DNA of 64,000 nt from Nitrospira sp. (GCA_037045225.1 JBAOHZ010000009.1:496001-560000); one strand, 5' to 3'. Positions 27,069-37,961 are shown, numbered from the stretch's first letter. Notes: generated by a model not told the origin, from the sequence alone. Translations and numbers: made by a program.

Positions 27069-27389
27069 TTAGGGTAGAGGCGGTGCGCGCGACGTTCTGG
27101 TGGTCGCGAGAGACTGAGAACTGAGGATGGATTGATCAACGGGCGGTGGCGGAGCTTCCGCCAGGAACGAGCAGGTCGCCGGTGCATCACCAACCAGCGA
27201 ATGGCCGGTATGATATTGCACCCACTGACAGAGGTCGGTATCGGAATGCTCATGCCCGTCATGGTCGGCCGCCGCCAGCTCGTGATGAATCTCCAACGCC
27301 GCGGCAAACGGCGCCATCGCGAGCAACATGCACGCGAGCAGCAGCGCGACGACCGAGCTGGGCTTTTTGTCGGCGAGACGACGAAACAT
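27069..27389 (-). CDS. Small exported His-rich protein
   Basis: The roughly 106-residue protein has an N-terminal hydrophobic segment (VVALLLACMLLAMAPFAAAL) followed by a His/Asp-rich stretch (HHELAAADHDGHEHSDTD) and a Pro-rich tail. The histidines and two cysteines suggest possible metal binding, resembling small DUF2946-like proteins found beside metal-related TonB receptors; that match is from memory. The ATG at 27389 has AGG six bases upstream; the frame stays open further 5' but without a better start. It lies 104 bp upstream of the TonB receptor on the same strand. Confidence 0.55.
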   Translation of the reverse strand: MFRRLADKKPSSVVALLLACMLLAMAPFAAALEIHHELAAADHDGHEHSDTDLCQWVQYHTGHSLVGDAPATCSFLAEAPPPPVDQSILSSQSLATTRTSRAPPLP

Positions 27390-27563
27390 GACCATCCTGG
27401 TGAACAGGTCTACGAGGCCTGAGTTGTAACAAACGCCCCGGTTGAAAGCAAGAATGCGGTGCACGCCCCCGTCCCTCTGGACTTTATCCTCTAACATTCG
27501 CTATCTTGGTGCACCTTCTTAACGTGACGGGTGAACCAGACAGACCTTTTCAAAGGGACACAT

Positions 27564-28622
27564 ATGACCAGGCCGATCGATAACCAGCACGTCATTGAGA
27601 TTAAACCGCTCCCCTCGCCGCGCGATGTCAAAACCAACCTGCCGATCAGCGACGAGGTGTCCGAGTTGGTCTTCCAGACGCGGCAGGCGATCCGGAACAT
27701 CCTGCACGGCCGTGACATGGACCGGCTCATCGTGATCGTCGGCCCTTGCTCCATTCATGATGCCGATGCCGCCTACGAGTATGCCGACCGCCTCAAACCG
27801 GTGGCCGACGCCGTCCGCGACAAACTCCTGATCGTCATGCGCACCTACTTTGAAAAGCCCCGCACCACGGTGGGCTGGAAGGGCCTGATCAACGATCCTC
27901 AGCTGGATGGCACCTGCGACATTACTCAAGGTATTCAACTGGCCCGGACCATTCTCTTGAACATCAACGGCAAAGGCCTCCCCTGTGCCACGGAATTGCT
28001 CGACCCGGTCACGCCACAATACATCGCCGACCTGTTGAGCTGGACCGCGATCGGCGCACGGACGACTGAAAGCCAAATCCATCGCGAGATGGCCAGCGGC
28101 CTCTCGATGCCCGTCGGATTCAAGAACGGAACGGAAGGCAGCCTGCAAGTCGCCATCAACGCCATGATCACCAGCCGGAGCCCGCACCATTTTGTCGGCG
28201 TCAATGCCGACGGCATCACCTCCATCATCAAAACCACCGGCAACCCCGATCATCATATCGTGCTGCGCGGCGGCGGCGGACGCACGAACTATAGCGTCGA
28301 GGATATCGCCCGCGCAGAAACGGCGGTGGCCAGCGAAGGCCTGGCCCGCGGCGTGATGGTGGACTGCTCGCACGACAATTCCGGCAAGAACCACCAACGC
28401 CAGGTGGAAGTCGCCGGCGAAGTCCTCAAGCAATTCCAGCAAGGCCGTCGTTCCATCATGGGCCTCATGTTGGAAAGTCACCTGCAAGGTGGCCGGCAAA
28501 GCTGGGATCCCAACAAGGCCCTCACCTACGGCATGTCGATCACCGACTCCTGCCTGGCCTGGAGCGACACCGAAGCCTTGCTCTATGGCATGGCCGAATC
28601 GCTCGCCACGCGCTCCGTGTAG
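27564..28622 (+). CDS. aroG: 3-deoxy-7-phosphoheptulonate (DAHP) synthase, class I
   Basis: This 352-residue enzyme joins phosphoenolpyruvate and erythrose-4-phosphate in the first step of aromatic amino-acid synthesis. It shows the AroF/G/H motifs: VIVGPCSIHDADAAYEYA, YFEKPRTTVGWKGLINDP, GARTTESQIHREMASG and CSHDNSGKNHQRQ. The ATG at 27564 has AAGGG eight bases upstream; a GTG 33 bases earlier is open but less likely. Which aromatic amino acid inhibits it cannot be told. It appears monocistronic, convergent with nothing and separated by 630 bp from the next gene. Confidence 0.95.
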   Translation: MTRPIDNQHVIEIKPLPSPRDVKTNLPISDEVSELVFQTRQAIRNILHGRDMDRLIVIVGPCSIHDADAAYEYADRLKPVADAVRDKLLIVMRTYFEKPRTTVGWKGLINDPQLDGTCDITQGIQLARTILLNINGKGLPCATELLDPVTPQYIADLLSWTAIGARTTESQIHREMASGLSMPVGFKNGTEGSLQVAINAMITSRSPHHFVGVNADGITSIIKTTGNPDHHIVLRGGGGRTNYSVEDIARAETAVASEGLARGVMVDCSHDNSGKNHQRQVEVAGEVLKQFQQGRRSIMGLMLESHLQGGRQSWDPNKALTYGMSITDSCLAWSDTEALLYGMAESLATRSV

Positions 28623-29252
28623 TTTTGCGGCAGATTCGTGTCGACGACTCGGTCCTCCGCTGAGGAACACCCGCCAGCTCTGCCTTACGAACAGTGCGAC
28701 GGACCGAGCGCCGACGGCTCACCCTACGCCTCTGTTCCTCGCGTATCTCAATCACTCCCCTCGACGCTCCAGGTCGGATACCCTGCGGAGATTTGTCTGT
28801 CTTTCCCCACCTAAAGGGACTAGAGTGACACAGCATCTAGCACGCCTCCTATCGCTGCGTTCGATCCGCATCACAGCTCGCATCGAAGTGTCCGAATTGT
28901 CGATTGTCCCATAGCCGGTTGCTCGCAGACTCCGCGGCCCGCATTCTTCATGACGGTTCGCCGGGAAATCCCTGAGCCGCGTCGTGAGACCGGTATGCGG
29001 AGCCCTGAAAACCCATCGCGTGCTCGTACCGCGCGGTGCGGGCGTGAGGGGCGAGCCCGCCGGCCGAATACCTGCCGTCGCCACAAACCGGCGAGTGCAA
29101 CAGCAGTCGTCATGCATCATGCGGTCCAGGCATGACCGCCTCCTTGTGCCCGCTTCCGTGCTTATACTCGCAGGAGCCTTCCGGCTCGTACCGACCTCGT
29201 ACCTCTGCCCCGCAGACCATGTGCGCGACCTCAACCGAAGGGAATCTCGAAT
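28623..29252. other. 630-bp intergenic region without a recognised gene
   Basis: Several short frames exist but none has family-like sequence or a good ribosome site. TCCTC-CGCT-GAGGA at 28653-28666 could be a small hairpin after aroG. GAGGAACA at 28662-28669 also matches TGTTCCTC at 28733-28740 in inverse. No known RNA motif seen. A leader for the very long gene that follows is possible. Confidence 0.4.
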
Positions 29253-32200
29253 TTGAAGATGAGCAGCCTAGGTCTCTTGGCAAATTGGCGTCGGGTGACC
29301 GGACGCCTGAGTGGACAACCGGCGACGCGGCCCTATGCAGATGATGAGCCGCCGTTGCGATCGGAGCTGTTCAGCGCTGAACAAATGCACCAGCATGGCA
29401 AGACCCTCGCGGGGTTGCATGCCGTCAGTGCCGAGCACAAGCCCGACCCGTTGCTCGCTCGACTGGCTGAGAATGAGGCCGTCCTGCTGGATGTGCGGAA
29501 TCTGGTGGCCGAGGCCGTAAAGGGAAGTCGACGCATCACACCGGCCGGAGAATGGCTGCTCGATAACTTCTACCTGATCGAAGAACAGATTCGCCTGGCC
29601 AGGCGACACCTACCCAAAGGCTATAGCCGCGAACTGCCCCGGCTGGGCAACGGTCCATCGGCCGGCTTGCCCAGGGTCTATGACATCGCGCTCGAAATCA
29701 TCTCGCATGGCGACGGACGGGTGGACCCGGAAAGTCTTAGCGGTTTCGTCGTCGCCTATCAGACGGTCACGGCTCTGAAGCTTGGTGAGTTGTGGGCCAT
29801 CCCCATCATGATTCGTCTGGCGTTGATTGAAAACCTGCGACGCGCCGGCACCCGCATCGCGAGCGACAGGGTGGATCGCAATCGTGCCCACGAATGGGCG
29901 GGCCAGATGATGGAGACGGCTGAAAAAGATCCCAAGAGCCTCATCCTGGTGATCGCAGACATGGCACGATCGAACCCGCCCATGGTGAGCGCCTTCGTGG
30001 CGGAACTCGCCCGCCGTCTCCAGGGACAGAGCGCGGCGTTGGCCTTGCCCCTGACCTGGATCGAACAGCGACTGTCCGAGTCAGGACTCACCATTGAGCA
30101 GTTGGTGCAGTCGGAGACACAACAGCAGGCGATCGATCAAGTCTCCATGAGCAACAGCATCGGCAGCCTCCGCTTCCTAGCGGCGATGGACTGGCGCGAG
30201 TTTGTCGAAGAGCACAGCCTGGTGGAGCAGACGCTTCATGAAGATCCGGCACATGTCTATGGGCAAATGGACTTTGCCACGCGTGACCGGTATCGCCATG
30301 CCGTGGAGCAATTCGCAAAGAGGAGCCCCCTGTCGGAAATTGAAGTCGCGCGCCAGGCGGTCCTGCTGGCGCAGGCAGGGGCGACTGCAGAGAGGCATGA
30401 CCATCGCACAGCCCATGTCGGCTTCTATCTCATCGACAACGGACGGACGCAGTTGGAACAGGCCGTGAGCGTACGCCATTCCGCTGTGGAAACGATTCGA
30501 CGATGGGGTGGCTCCAGTGCCGTACCGGTCTATCTCGGTTCCATCGCTTTCCTCACGGCTACATTCACTGGATGTTTCCTGGCCCTCGCCCTTGCAGGAG
30601 GTTGGAACGGGTGGCCGTTGATCCTGCTGGGATTCCTGGCGGCATTGGCTGTCAGTCAGCTGGCGGTGACACTGGTGAACCGGATCGCCACAGCGCTGGT
30701 GACACCACATCCCCTCCCGCGAATGGATTTCTCGGACGGCCTTCCTCCGTCCCTACGAACATTGGTTGTCGTTCCAACGCTCCTCCAACATGCCCAGGGC
30801 ATCGACGCCCTTCTTGAGTCGCTCGAAGTCCGATTCCTCGCCAACCGGGACAGCCACCTGCACTTTGCCCTGTTGACGGACTTCCAGGATGCCGACCAGG
30901 AAACAGTCCCGGGTGATGAGCAGCTGGTGATGGCGGCGGGAGCAGGCATCGACGCACTGAATGCCAAATACGCAGGCGAGCGTGGCCAGACGTTTTTTCT
31001 TTTCCATCGCCCACGTCGCTGGAATGCGCATGAACGGCTCTGGATGGGATACGAGCGCAAGCGAGGCAAACTGGCGGACTTGAACGGGCTCCTGCGTGAC
31101 CGGTCGAGGGATCGGTTTGCCACGATTGTCGGACAACCGGACATCCTGTCCACGGTGAAATATGTGATTACGCTCGATACGGATACCCAGTTGCCTCGCG
31201 ATGCCGCGCGGCAATTCGTGGCGGCCATGGCCCATCCGCTCAATCGCCCACAGTACGATCCTGCGGCACAACGCGTGACGGCGGGATACGGGATTCTGCA
31301 ACCTCGGGTCGCCGTCAGCCTCCCCGGCACCAACCGCTCTCGATACGCGCGGCTCAACGCCAGCGAACCCGGTATCGATCCCTACACACGCGCCGTCTCA
31401 GACGTGTATCAGGACCTGTTTGGAGAAGGGTCCTTCATCGGTAAGGGGATCTATGAAGTCGACGCCTTCGAGCAGGCGCTCGGCGATCGCTTCCCGGAGA
31501 ATCGTATCCTGAGCCACGACCTGCTGGAAGGGTCCTACGCCAGAGCCGGACTCTTGAGCGATGTGCAGCTCTACGAAGAATATCCTGCCCGCTACAACAC
31601 GGACGTGACCCGACGGTATCGCTGGATCCGCGGAGATTGGCAGATTGCGCGCTGGGCGTTTCCGCGTGTGCCGGGACCGAATGGACACAACCGCAACAAT
31701 CCGCTATCGACGTTGTCGCGTTGGAAGATTTTCGACAACCTGCGACGCAGTCTCGTCCCTGCTGCGCTGACAGCCTTGTTCGTGTTGGGATGGACCCTGC
31801 TTTCCCCCGTCTGGCTCTGGACTCTCGCCACGTGTGGCCTATTCCTGATCGCGCCACTACTGACCGCCATCGTGGCTCTGTGCCGCAAGCCGGAAGACAT
31901 GCGAATCAGCCAGCACCTCACCGCCACTGCGCAGGCCATGACGCAAGAGCTGACCCACGTACTCCTGACACTCATGTGCATGCCTTACGAAAGCTTCTAC
32001 AGCCTGGGCGCCATCCTTCGGACGGCCGGACGGATATGGCTCACCCGGACAGGCTTGCTGGAATGGAGCCCGTCGGGCGCTGTGGACAGGAGCGGGACAG
32101 ACGTGATCACGTCCTATCGATCGATGTGGATTGGTCCCGTCGGCGCCCTGATCATCGCGATCGTGCTGATACAGATACGAGCCGAGGCACTGCTGGTTGC

Positions 32201-35200
32201 GGCACCGATACTCGGCCTCTGGGCGCTCTCTCCCCTGTTCACCTGGTGGATCAGCAGACCGCTCGCCCGACGCGAAGCCAGACTCACGGCCGACCAGACG
32301 ATGTTTCTCAGGAAGATGGCCCGCAAGACCTGGGCCTTTTTCGAGACCTACGTCAGTCAGGAGGATCATTGGCTCCCGCCCGACAACGTTCAGGAACAGC
32401 CGGTCGCGAAGGTGGCGCATCGAACGTCGCCGACGAATATAGGATTGGCACTACTGGCCAATCTCTCTGCCTACGACTTCGGCTACCTGTCGGCCGGACA
32501 GCTCATCGAACGCACGGCTCATACGTTCGACAGCATGGCACGTTTGGAACGATTTCGAGGTCATTTTTACAATTGGTACGACACCCAGACATTGAAACCC
32601 CTGCTGCCCATGTACATTTCCTCGGTAGACAGCGGAAATCTGGCAGGGCATGTCATGACCCTGCGAGCGGGCCTCCTCAGTCTGCCGGAACAGAGCATCC
32701 TCTCTGAGCGCACCTTGGAGGGGCTCTGCGATACCCTCGCGCTGGCGAGTGATGCGCTCGGAACTCCAACAACGCCTCAGACTGACGCGCTGCAGAAAAG
32801 CCTGGCCGCTGCCTGTCACAACAGGCCGACCACGCTAACGCAAGCGCACCATAGCTTCACGCAACTCACGACACAGGTGGATGAGGTCATCGCACATCTC
32901 GATCCCGCCTCCAATGCCGAGGCACACCGATGGGCCCATGCCGTCGCGAGACAATGTCATCACGCGCTCGCGGAGCTGATCCTGCTGGCGCCCTGGATCG
33001 ATCGTCCCGCCACCACGGAGATACTTCGCCTGTTTCCAGAATTGGATCGCATCCCCACACTCCGAGCACTGACCGGACTGGAAAGCGAATGGCTTCCGGC
33101 GATCGACGCGCGACTTGGACCAGACACATCCGACACGGAGCGGGCCCGGCTGCTTGAACTTCGACGGCATGTGGGCACGGCCACCCGACTGGCCGAACAA
33201 CGCATCGCCTCGCTCGACCACCTAGCCCAACAAGCGAATCAGTTTGCCCAGATGGAGTACGACTTTCTATTCGATGAAACACGTTTCCTGCTCTCCATCG
33301 GATACAACGTCGCGGAACGACGACGGGACGCCAGCTACTACGACCTTCTGGCTTCGGAAGCACGATTGTGCAGCTTCGTGGCCATTGCACAAGGCCAACT
33401 GCCGCAGGAAAGCTGGTTTGCCCTCGGACGTCTGCTCACGACGACAGGGGGTGAGCCGATTCTCCTGTCCTGGAGCGGGTCGATGTTCGAATACCTCATG
33501 CCCCTGCTCGTCATGCCGACATATCAACACACGTTGCTGGACCAAACCTACCGCGCGGCAGTGGCGCGACAGATCGAATATGGGCGAGAGCGGGACATTC
33601 CCTGGGGCGTCTCGGAATCCGGCTACAACATGGTCGACGTGCAGTTGAATTATCAGTATCGAGCGTTCGGTGTGCCGGGCCTTGGACTGAAACGCGGCCT
33701 GGGCGAAGAATTGGTCATTGCCCCCTACGCCACCTCTCTCGCCCTCATGGTTGCGCCGGAAGAGGCGTGCCTGAATCTCCAGCGACTCACGGCTGAAGGA
33801 GCCGATGGACCGTTCGGGCTGTACGAAGCCATCGATTACACCCCCTCGCGTCTTCCCCGCGGACAATCGCGAGTCATCATTCGCTCCTACATGGCTCACC
33901 ATGTGGGAATGAGCTTCCTTTCCTTCGCCTATTTGGTCCTCGACCGCCCGATGCAGAAACGGTTCGAATCCGATCCGCTCTTCCAGGCGACCACCCTGGT
34001 GTTACAAGAGCGAATCCCCAAAGCCACGGCGTTTTATGCCCACAGTACTGAGCTCTCGGATTTGCGCACGACGTCCGGCACGGCAGACACACCGGTGCGC
34101 GTACTCACGACTGCGAACAGCCCGGTACCGGATGTGCAGCTCCTGTCGAACGGCCGCTACCACGTGATGGTCACGAACGCGGGAGGCGGATCCAGCCGAT
34201 GGAAAGACCTGGCCGTGACGCGCTGGCGTGAAGACAGTACCTGCGACAACTGGGGGACATTCTGCTATCTCCGCGACGCGGAGAGCGGCGAGGTCTGGTC
34301 CACGGCCTATCAGCCGACCTTAAAACCATCCAAAACGTATGAAGTCATCTTTTCCGAAGGGCGAGCCGAATTTCGCCGCTGCGACCACGAGATCGAGACC
34401 CATGCTGAAATCGTCGTGTCGCCGGAAGATGATATCGAATTGCGGCGGATCCGGCTCACCAACTGTTCCGACACGACACGCACCATCGACCTCACCAGTT
34501 ATGCGGAAGTGGTGTTGGCGTTGCCGGCAGCCGATGCCCTCCATCCGGCGTTCAGCAATCTGTTCGTGCAGACCGAAATCCTCCGCGAACGTCAGGCCAT
34601 TCTCTCCACGCGCCGCGGCCGTTCGCAGAATGAGCAGTCTCCCTGGGCGTTTCACCTCATGGCGGTACGCGGCCCCCACAACGGAGAACTCTCCTACGAA
34701 ACGGATCGCCTGCAGTTCATCGGCCGAGGACGCACCCTCGCCTCTCCACAGGCCATGGACCATTCCGCGCCCCTTTCAGGAAGTCAGGGCTCGGTACTGG
34801 ACCCCATCGTGTCCATCCGCAGCCAGATCGTCCTCGCCCCGGAGGAGTCCGTCACGGTGGATCTGGTGTCGGGCATCGGAGAGACCCGCGATCTGTGCCT
34901 GCGCCTGGTCGACAAGTATCAAGACCGGCGTCTCGCCGATCGCGTTTTTGAACTCGCCTGGACCCACAGCCAAGTCGTGCTGCGTCAGCTCAACACCACC
35001 GAAGCGGATGCCCAACTATATGGCCGACTGGCCGGCTCGATTCTCTACGCAAATGCCTCCCTCAGGGCAGACGCGTCCGTCTTGAGTAAAAACCGCCGAG
35101 GGCAATCAGGCCTGTGGGGCTATGCGATTTCGGGGGACCTGCCGATCGTGCTGCTCCGGATCGAGGACCCATCCAACATCGATCTGGCGCGCCAGTTGGT

Positions 35201-37961
35201 CCAAGCCCATGCCTATTGGAGACTGAAAGGGCTCGTCGTGGACCTCGTGATTTGGAACGAAGATCATGCCGGCTATCGCCAGGTCCTCCACGATCAAATC
35301 ATGGGCCTGATCTCGGCAGGGGTCGAGGCCAACGTCATGGATCGGCCGGGCGGGATCTTCGTACGAACGGCGGAACAGATGTCGGTCGAGGACCGCCTGC
35401 TGCAACAATCGGTCGCGCGCGTGATCCTGACGGATCGACGCGGCACGCTGGCGGAGCAGATTGCGCGTGTCGCCTCCCCTGCGGTGCCCGCCTACCGGTT
35501 CAAACCGACCCGCACGCACCGCGCCGATCCACCGGCTACCATCGAGGCTCGAACGGATCTGCTCTTTTACAACGGGCTCGGCGGATTTTCCTCCGATGGC
35601 CGCGAATACGTCATCACGACGACGGCGGACCAGGTGACACCGGCCCCCTGGGTCAACGTGCTGGCCAACCCACAGTTCGGCACCGTCGTTTCAGAAAACG
35701 GCCTCGCGTATACCTGGAGCGAGAATGCGCACGAATTTCGCCTCACGCCCTGGCACAACGATCCGGTGACCGATTCGAGCGGAGAAGCGTTCTACCTCCG
35801 TGATGAAGAGAGCGGCCACGTCTGGTCGCCGATGCCGATGCCCTGCAGGGGCACGAGCCCTTATGTCAGCCGGCATGGATTCGGCTACAGCGTATTCGAG
35901 CATACGGAAAACGGGATTCGATCAGAGGTCTGGGTCTATGTGGCCTTGGATGCCCCGGTGAAATTTACGGTCCTGAAGCTGCGCAACGAATCGGGTCGGC
36001 CACGACGGCTATCGGCGACCGGCTATGTGGAATGGGTGCTGGGCGACCTGCGACCCAAATCGGTGATGCATGTGATCAGTGAGGTGGACCCAACCACCGG
36101 TGCGTTGTTCGCACGGAATCCCTACAACACGGATTTCCCAGGACGGATTGCGTACTTCGACGTGGATGAGGGAACCCGGAGCATCACCGGCGATCGAACT
36201 GAGTTTCTTGGACGGAACGGCACCCTGCGCAATCCGGCGTCGATGGGTCGTTCACGGCTGTCCGGAAAAGTTGGCGCCGGCCTGGATCCTTGCGGCGCCA
36301 TTCAAATACCGTTCGAATTCGCCGTGGGACAAGAGCGCGACTATACCTTCCGTTTGGGAGTTGGAAAAGACGTCGACGAGGCCCGCCAGTTGGTTCGCCG
36401 CTTCAGAGGGGCGCCGGCAGGCCGCGCGACATTGGAAACAGTCTGGCACCACTGGACGCATACGCTGGGAGCGGTCCATGTGGAAACACCCGATCAGTCG
36501 CTCAATGTGCTCGCCAACGGCTGGCTGCTGTATCAAACGCTGGCCTGCCGCCTCTGGGCGCGAAGCGGGTACTATCAATCGGGAGGCGCCTTTGGGTTTC
36601 GCGATCAGCTGCAGGACGTGATGGCATTGGTGCATGCGAGGCCTGACCTTGCGCGGGAGCAGCTGCTGCTGTGCGCCGGACGTCAGTTCAAAGAAGGAGA
36701 CGTGCAACATTGGTGGCATCCTCCCTCGAACCGGGGCGTGCGCACACGCTGCTCCGATGATTTCCTCTGGCTGCCCTTTGTCACCAGTCGCTACGTAATG
36801 ACGACCGGGGACACCGGAGTGCTGGAGGCCCCGATCCAGTACATTGAAGGCCGCCCGATCAATACGGACGAAGACTCCTACTACGACCTTCCCACCCGTT
36901 CGGAGCAATCAGACAGTTTATACAACCACTGTGTGCGCGCCATTCTGAGAGGGCTTACGAAAGGTGCGCATGGCCTGCCGCTCATCGGTTCCGGTGATTG
37001 GAACGACGGGATGAACATGGTCGGCGATCGAGGCCAGGGCGAAAGTGTCTGGCTGGCCTTCTTCCTCTACGACGTCCTCATGCGGTTTGCCGAGGTGGCG
37101 AAAGGCAAAGGTGATGTGCCCTTCGCAGAACGTTGCCACTTAGAAGCGGCTCAGTTGCAGACAACCATTGAGGAACAGGCCTGGGATGGAGAATGGTACC
37201 GTCGCGCCTATTTCGACGACGGCACCCCGCTCGGGTCGGCTACCAACGACGAATGCCAAATCGATTCCATTCCGCAAAGCTGGTCTGTGCTGTCGGGAGC
37301 GGGAGAGGCCATTCGTTCGCACCAGGGAATGGAGGCCGTTGCTCGACGCTTGGTTCGGCGCGACGATGCCCTCATCCAACTATTGGATCCACCCTTCGAT
37401 AAGTCCGCGTTGAATCCCGGCTATATCAAAGGCTACGTGCCGGGAGTGAGGGAAAACGGCGGACAATATACCCATGGCGCACTCTGGGCCACGATGGCCT
37501 TCGCCGCACTGGGCGACCGGGAACGGGCCTGGGAACTATTTCGCATGATCAACCCGGTGAACCATGCCCGGTCACCCGAGGACCTCAATCGATACAAAGT
37601 CGAGCCCTATGTCGTGGCGGCGGATGTCTATGCGGTATCACCGCACATCGGCCGCGGCGGGTGGACCTGGTACACCGGCTCGGCCGGATGGATGTATCGG
37701 TTGATCGTCGAGTCACTGCTCGGCCTGAGACTGGAACACAACCAGTTACGGTTCGTTCCCTGCCTTCCCCAGGATTGGAAGGCGTTCACGTTGCACTACC
37801 GATTCAGGGAGACGCTGTATCACATCACGGTGCGGCAATCAGTTGCTGAACAGAAGGCCATGTCGGTGGCAATCGATGGCGTTCAACAAGCCGACCTCAC
37901 GATTCGACTTGTGGATGACCGTCGCGAACATTTCGTTGAGGTGAATGTGGCAACCTCTTAA
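29253..37961 (+). CDS. ndvB: Cyclic beta-1,2-glucan synthase (NdvB/Cgs type)
   Basis: This 2902-residue inner-membrane enzyme builds, cyclises and trims beta-1,2-glucan from UDP-glucose; the product goes to the periplasm for osmotic adaptation or host interaction. Order: N-terminal soluble region (to about 420); membrane segments near 425-480; GT84 glycosyltransferase with LDTDTQLPRDAARQF (about 640) and RWIRGDWQIARW (about 789); further membrane segments near 835-870 and 955-1000; a glycoamylase-like region from about 1350 (YNVAERRRDASYYDLLASEA). Two GH94-associated beta domains (about 1620-1900 and 2090-2360) precede a GH94 phosphorylase-like domain with GDWNDGMN (about 2582). Length matches rhizobial and Brucella enzymes. 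TTG at 29253 has GAAGGGA nine bases upstream; ATG at 29259 is possible. Confidence 0.95.
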   Translation: MKMSSLGLLANWRRVTGRLSGQPATRPYADDEPPLRSELFSAEQMHQHGKTLAGLHAVSAEHKPDPLLARLAENEAVLLDVRNLVAEAVKGSRRITPAGEWLLDNFYLIEEQIRLARRHLPKGYSRELPRLGNGPSAGLPRVYDIALEIISHGDGRVDPESLSGFVVAYQTVTALKLGELWAIPIMIRLALIENLRRAGTRIASDRVDRNRAHEWAGQMMETAEKDPKSLILVIADMARSNPPMVSAFVAELARRLQGQSAALALPLTWIEQRLSESGLTIEQLVQSETQQQAIDQVSMSNSIGSLRFLAAMDWREFVEEHSLVEQTLHEDPAHVYGQMDFATRDRYRHAVEQFAKRSPLSEIEVARQAVLLAQAGATAERHDHRTAHVGFYLIDNGRTQLEQAVSVRHSAVETIRRWGGSSAVPVYLGSIAFLTATFTGCFLALALAGGWNGWPLILLGFLAALAVSQLAVTLVNRIATALVTPHPLPRMDFSDGLPPSLRTLVVVPTLLQHAQGIDALLESLEVRFLANRDSHLHFALLTDFQDADQETVPGDEQLVMAAGAGIDALNAKYAGERGQTFFLFHRPRRWNAHERLWMGYERKRGKLADLNGLLRDRSRDRFATIVGQPDILSTVKYVITLDTDTQLPRDAARQFVAAMAHPLNRPQYDPAAQRVTAGYGILQPRVAVSLPGTNRSRYARLNASEPGIDPYTRAVSDVYQDLFGEGSFIGKGIYEVDAFEQALGDRFPENRILSHDLLEGSYARAGLLSDVQLYEEYPARYNTDVTRRYRWIRGDWQIARWAFPRVPGPNGHNRNNPLSTLSRWKIFDNLRRSLVPAALTALFVLGWTLLSPVWLWTLATCGLFLIAPLLTAIVALCRKPEDMRISQHLTATAQAMTQELTHVLLTLMCMPYESFYSLGAILRTAGRIWLTRTGLLEWSPSGAVDRSGTDVITSYRSMWIGPVGALIIAIVLIQIRAEALLVAAPILGLWALSPLFTWWISRPLARREARLTADQTMFLRKMARKTWAFFETYVSQEDHWLPPDNVQEQPVAKVAHRTSPTNIGLALLANLSAYDFGYLSAGQLIERTAHTFDSMARLERFRGHFYNWYDTQTLKPLLPMYISSVDSGNLAGHVMTLRAGLLSLPEQSILSERTLEGLCDTLALASDALGTPTTPQTDALQKSLAAACHNRPTTLTQAHHSFTQLTTQVDEVIAHLDPASNAEAHRWAHAVARQCHHALAELILLAPWIDRPATTEILRLFPELDRIPTLRALTGLESEWLPAIDARLGPDTSDTERARLLELRRHVGTATRLAEQRIASLDHLAQQANQFAQMEYDFLFDETRFLLSIGYNVAERRRDASYYDLLASEARLCSFVAIAQGQLPQESWFALGRLLTTTGGEPILLSWSGSMFEYLMPLLVMPTYQHTLLDQTYRAAVARQIEYGRERDIPWGVSESGYNMVDVQLNYQYRAFGVPGLGLKRGLGEELVIAPYATSLALMVAPEEACLNLQRLTAEGADGPFGLYEAIDYTPSRLPRGQSRVIIRSYMAHHVGMSFLSFAYLVLDRPMQKRFESDPLFQATTLVLQERIPKATAFYAHSTELSDLRTTSGTADTPVRVLTTANSPVPDVQLLSNGRYHVMVTNAGGGSSRWKDLAVTRWREDSTCDNWGTFCYLRDAESGEVWSTAYQPTLKPSKTYEVIFSEGRAEFRRCDHEIETHAEIVVSPEDDIELRRIRLTNCSDTTRTIDLTSYAEVVLALPAADALHPAFSNLFVQTEILRERQAILSTRRGRSQNEQSPWAFHLMAVRGPHNGELSYETDRLQFIGRGRTLASPQAMDHSAPLSGSQGSVLDPIVSIRSQIVLAPEESVTVDLVSGIGETRDLCLRLVDKYQDRRLADRVFELAWTHSQVVLRQLNTTEADAQLYGRLAGSILYANASLRADASVLSKNRRGQSGLWGYAISGDLPIVLLRIEDPSNIDLARQLVQAHAYWRLKGLVVDLVIWNEDHAGYRQVLHDQIMGLISAGVEANVMDRPGGIFVRTAEQMSVEDRLLQQSVARVILTDRRGTLAEQIARVASPAVPAYRFKPTRTHRADPPATIEARTDLLFYNGLGGFSSDGREYVITTTADQVTPAPWVNVLANPQFGTVVSENGLAYTWSENAHEFRLTPWHNDPVTDSSGEAFYLRDEESGHVWSPMPMPCRGTSPYVSRHGFGYSVFEHTENGIRSEVWVYVALDAPVKFTVLKLRNESGRPRRLSATGYVEWVLGDLRPKSVMHVISEVDPTTGALFARNPYNTDFPGRIAYFDVDEGTRSITGDRTEFLGRNGTLRNPASMGRSRLSGKVGAGLDPCGAIQIPFEFAVGQERDYTFRLGVGKDVDEARQLVRRFRGAPAGRATLETVWHHWTHTLGAVHVETPDQSLNVLANGWLLYQTLACRLWARSGYYQSGGAFGFRDQLQDVMALVHARPDLAREQLLLCAGRQFKEGDVQHWWHPPSNRGVRTRCSDDFLWLPFVTSRYVMTTGDTGVLEAPIQYIEGRPINTDEDSYYDLPTRSEQSDSLYNHCVRAILRGLTKGAHGLPLIGSGDWNDGMNMVGDRGQGESVWLAFFLYDVLMRFAEVAKGKGDVPFAERCHLEAAQLQTTIEEQAWDGEWYRRAYFDDGTPLGSATNDECQIDSIPQSWSVLSGAGEAIRSHQGMEAVARRLVRRDDALIQLLDPPFDKSALNPGYIKGYVPGVRENGGQYTHGALWATMAFAALGDRERAWELFRMINPVNHARSPEDLNRYKVEPYVVAADVYAVSPHIGRGGWTWYTGSAGWMYRLIVESLLGLRLEHNQLRFVPCLPQDWKAFTLHYRFRETLYHITVRQSVAEQKAMSVAIDGVQQADLTIRLVDDRREHFVEVNVATS

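Noticed and set aside
27519..28670. A 383-codon open frame antisense to DAHP synthase
   Set aside because: The sense gene is unmistakable, and the antisense product has no family-like sequence.
31637..32707. A 356-codon plus-strand frame inside the cyclic glucan synthase gene
   Set aside because: It overlaps membrane and transferase regions of the real gene in another frame and is Arg/Pro/His-rich without a ribosome site.
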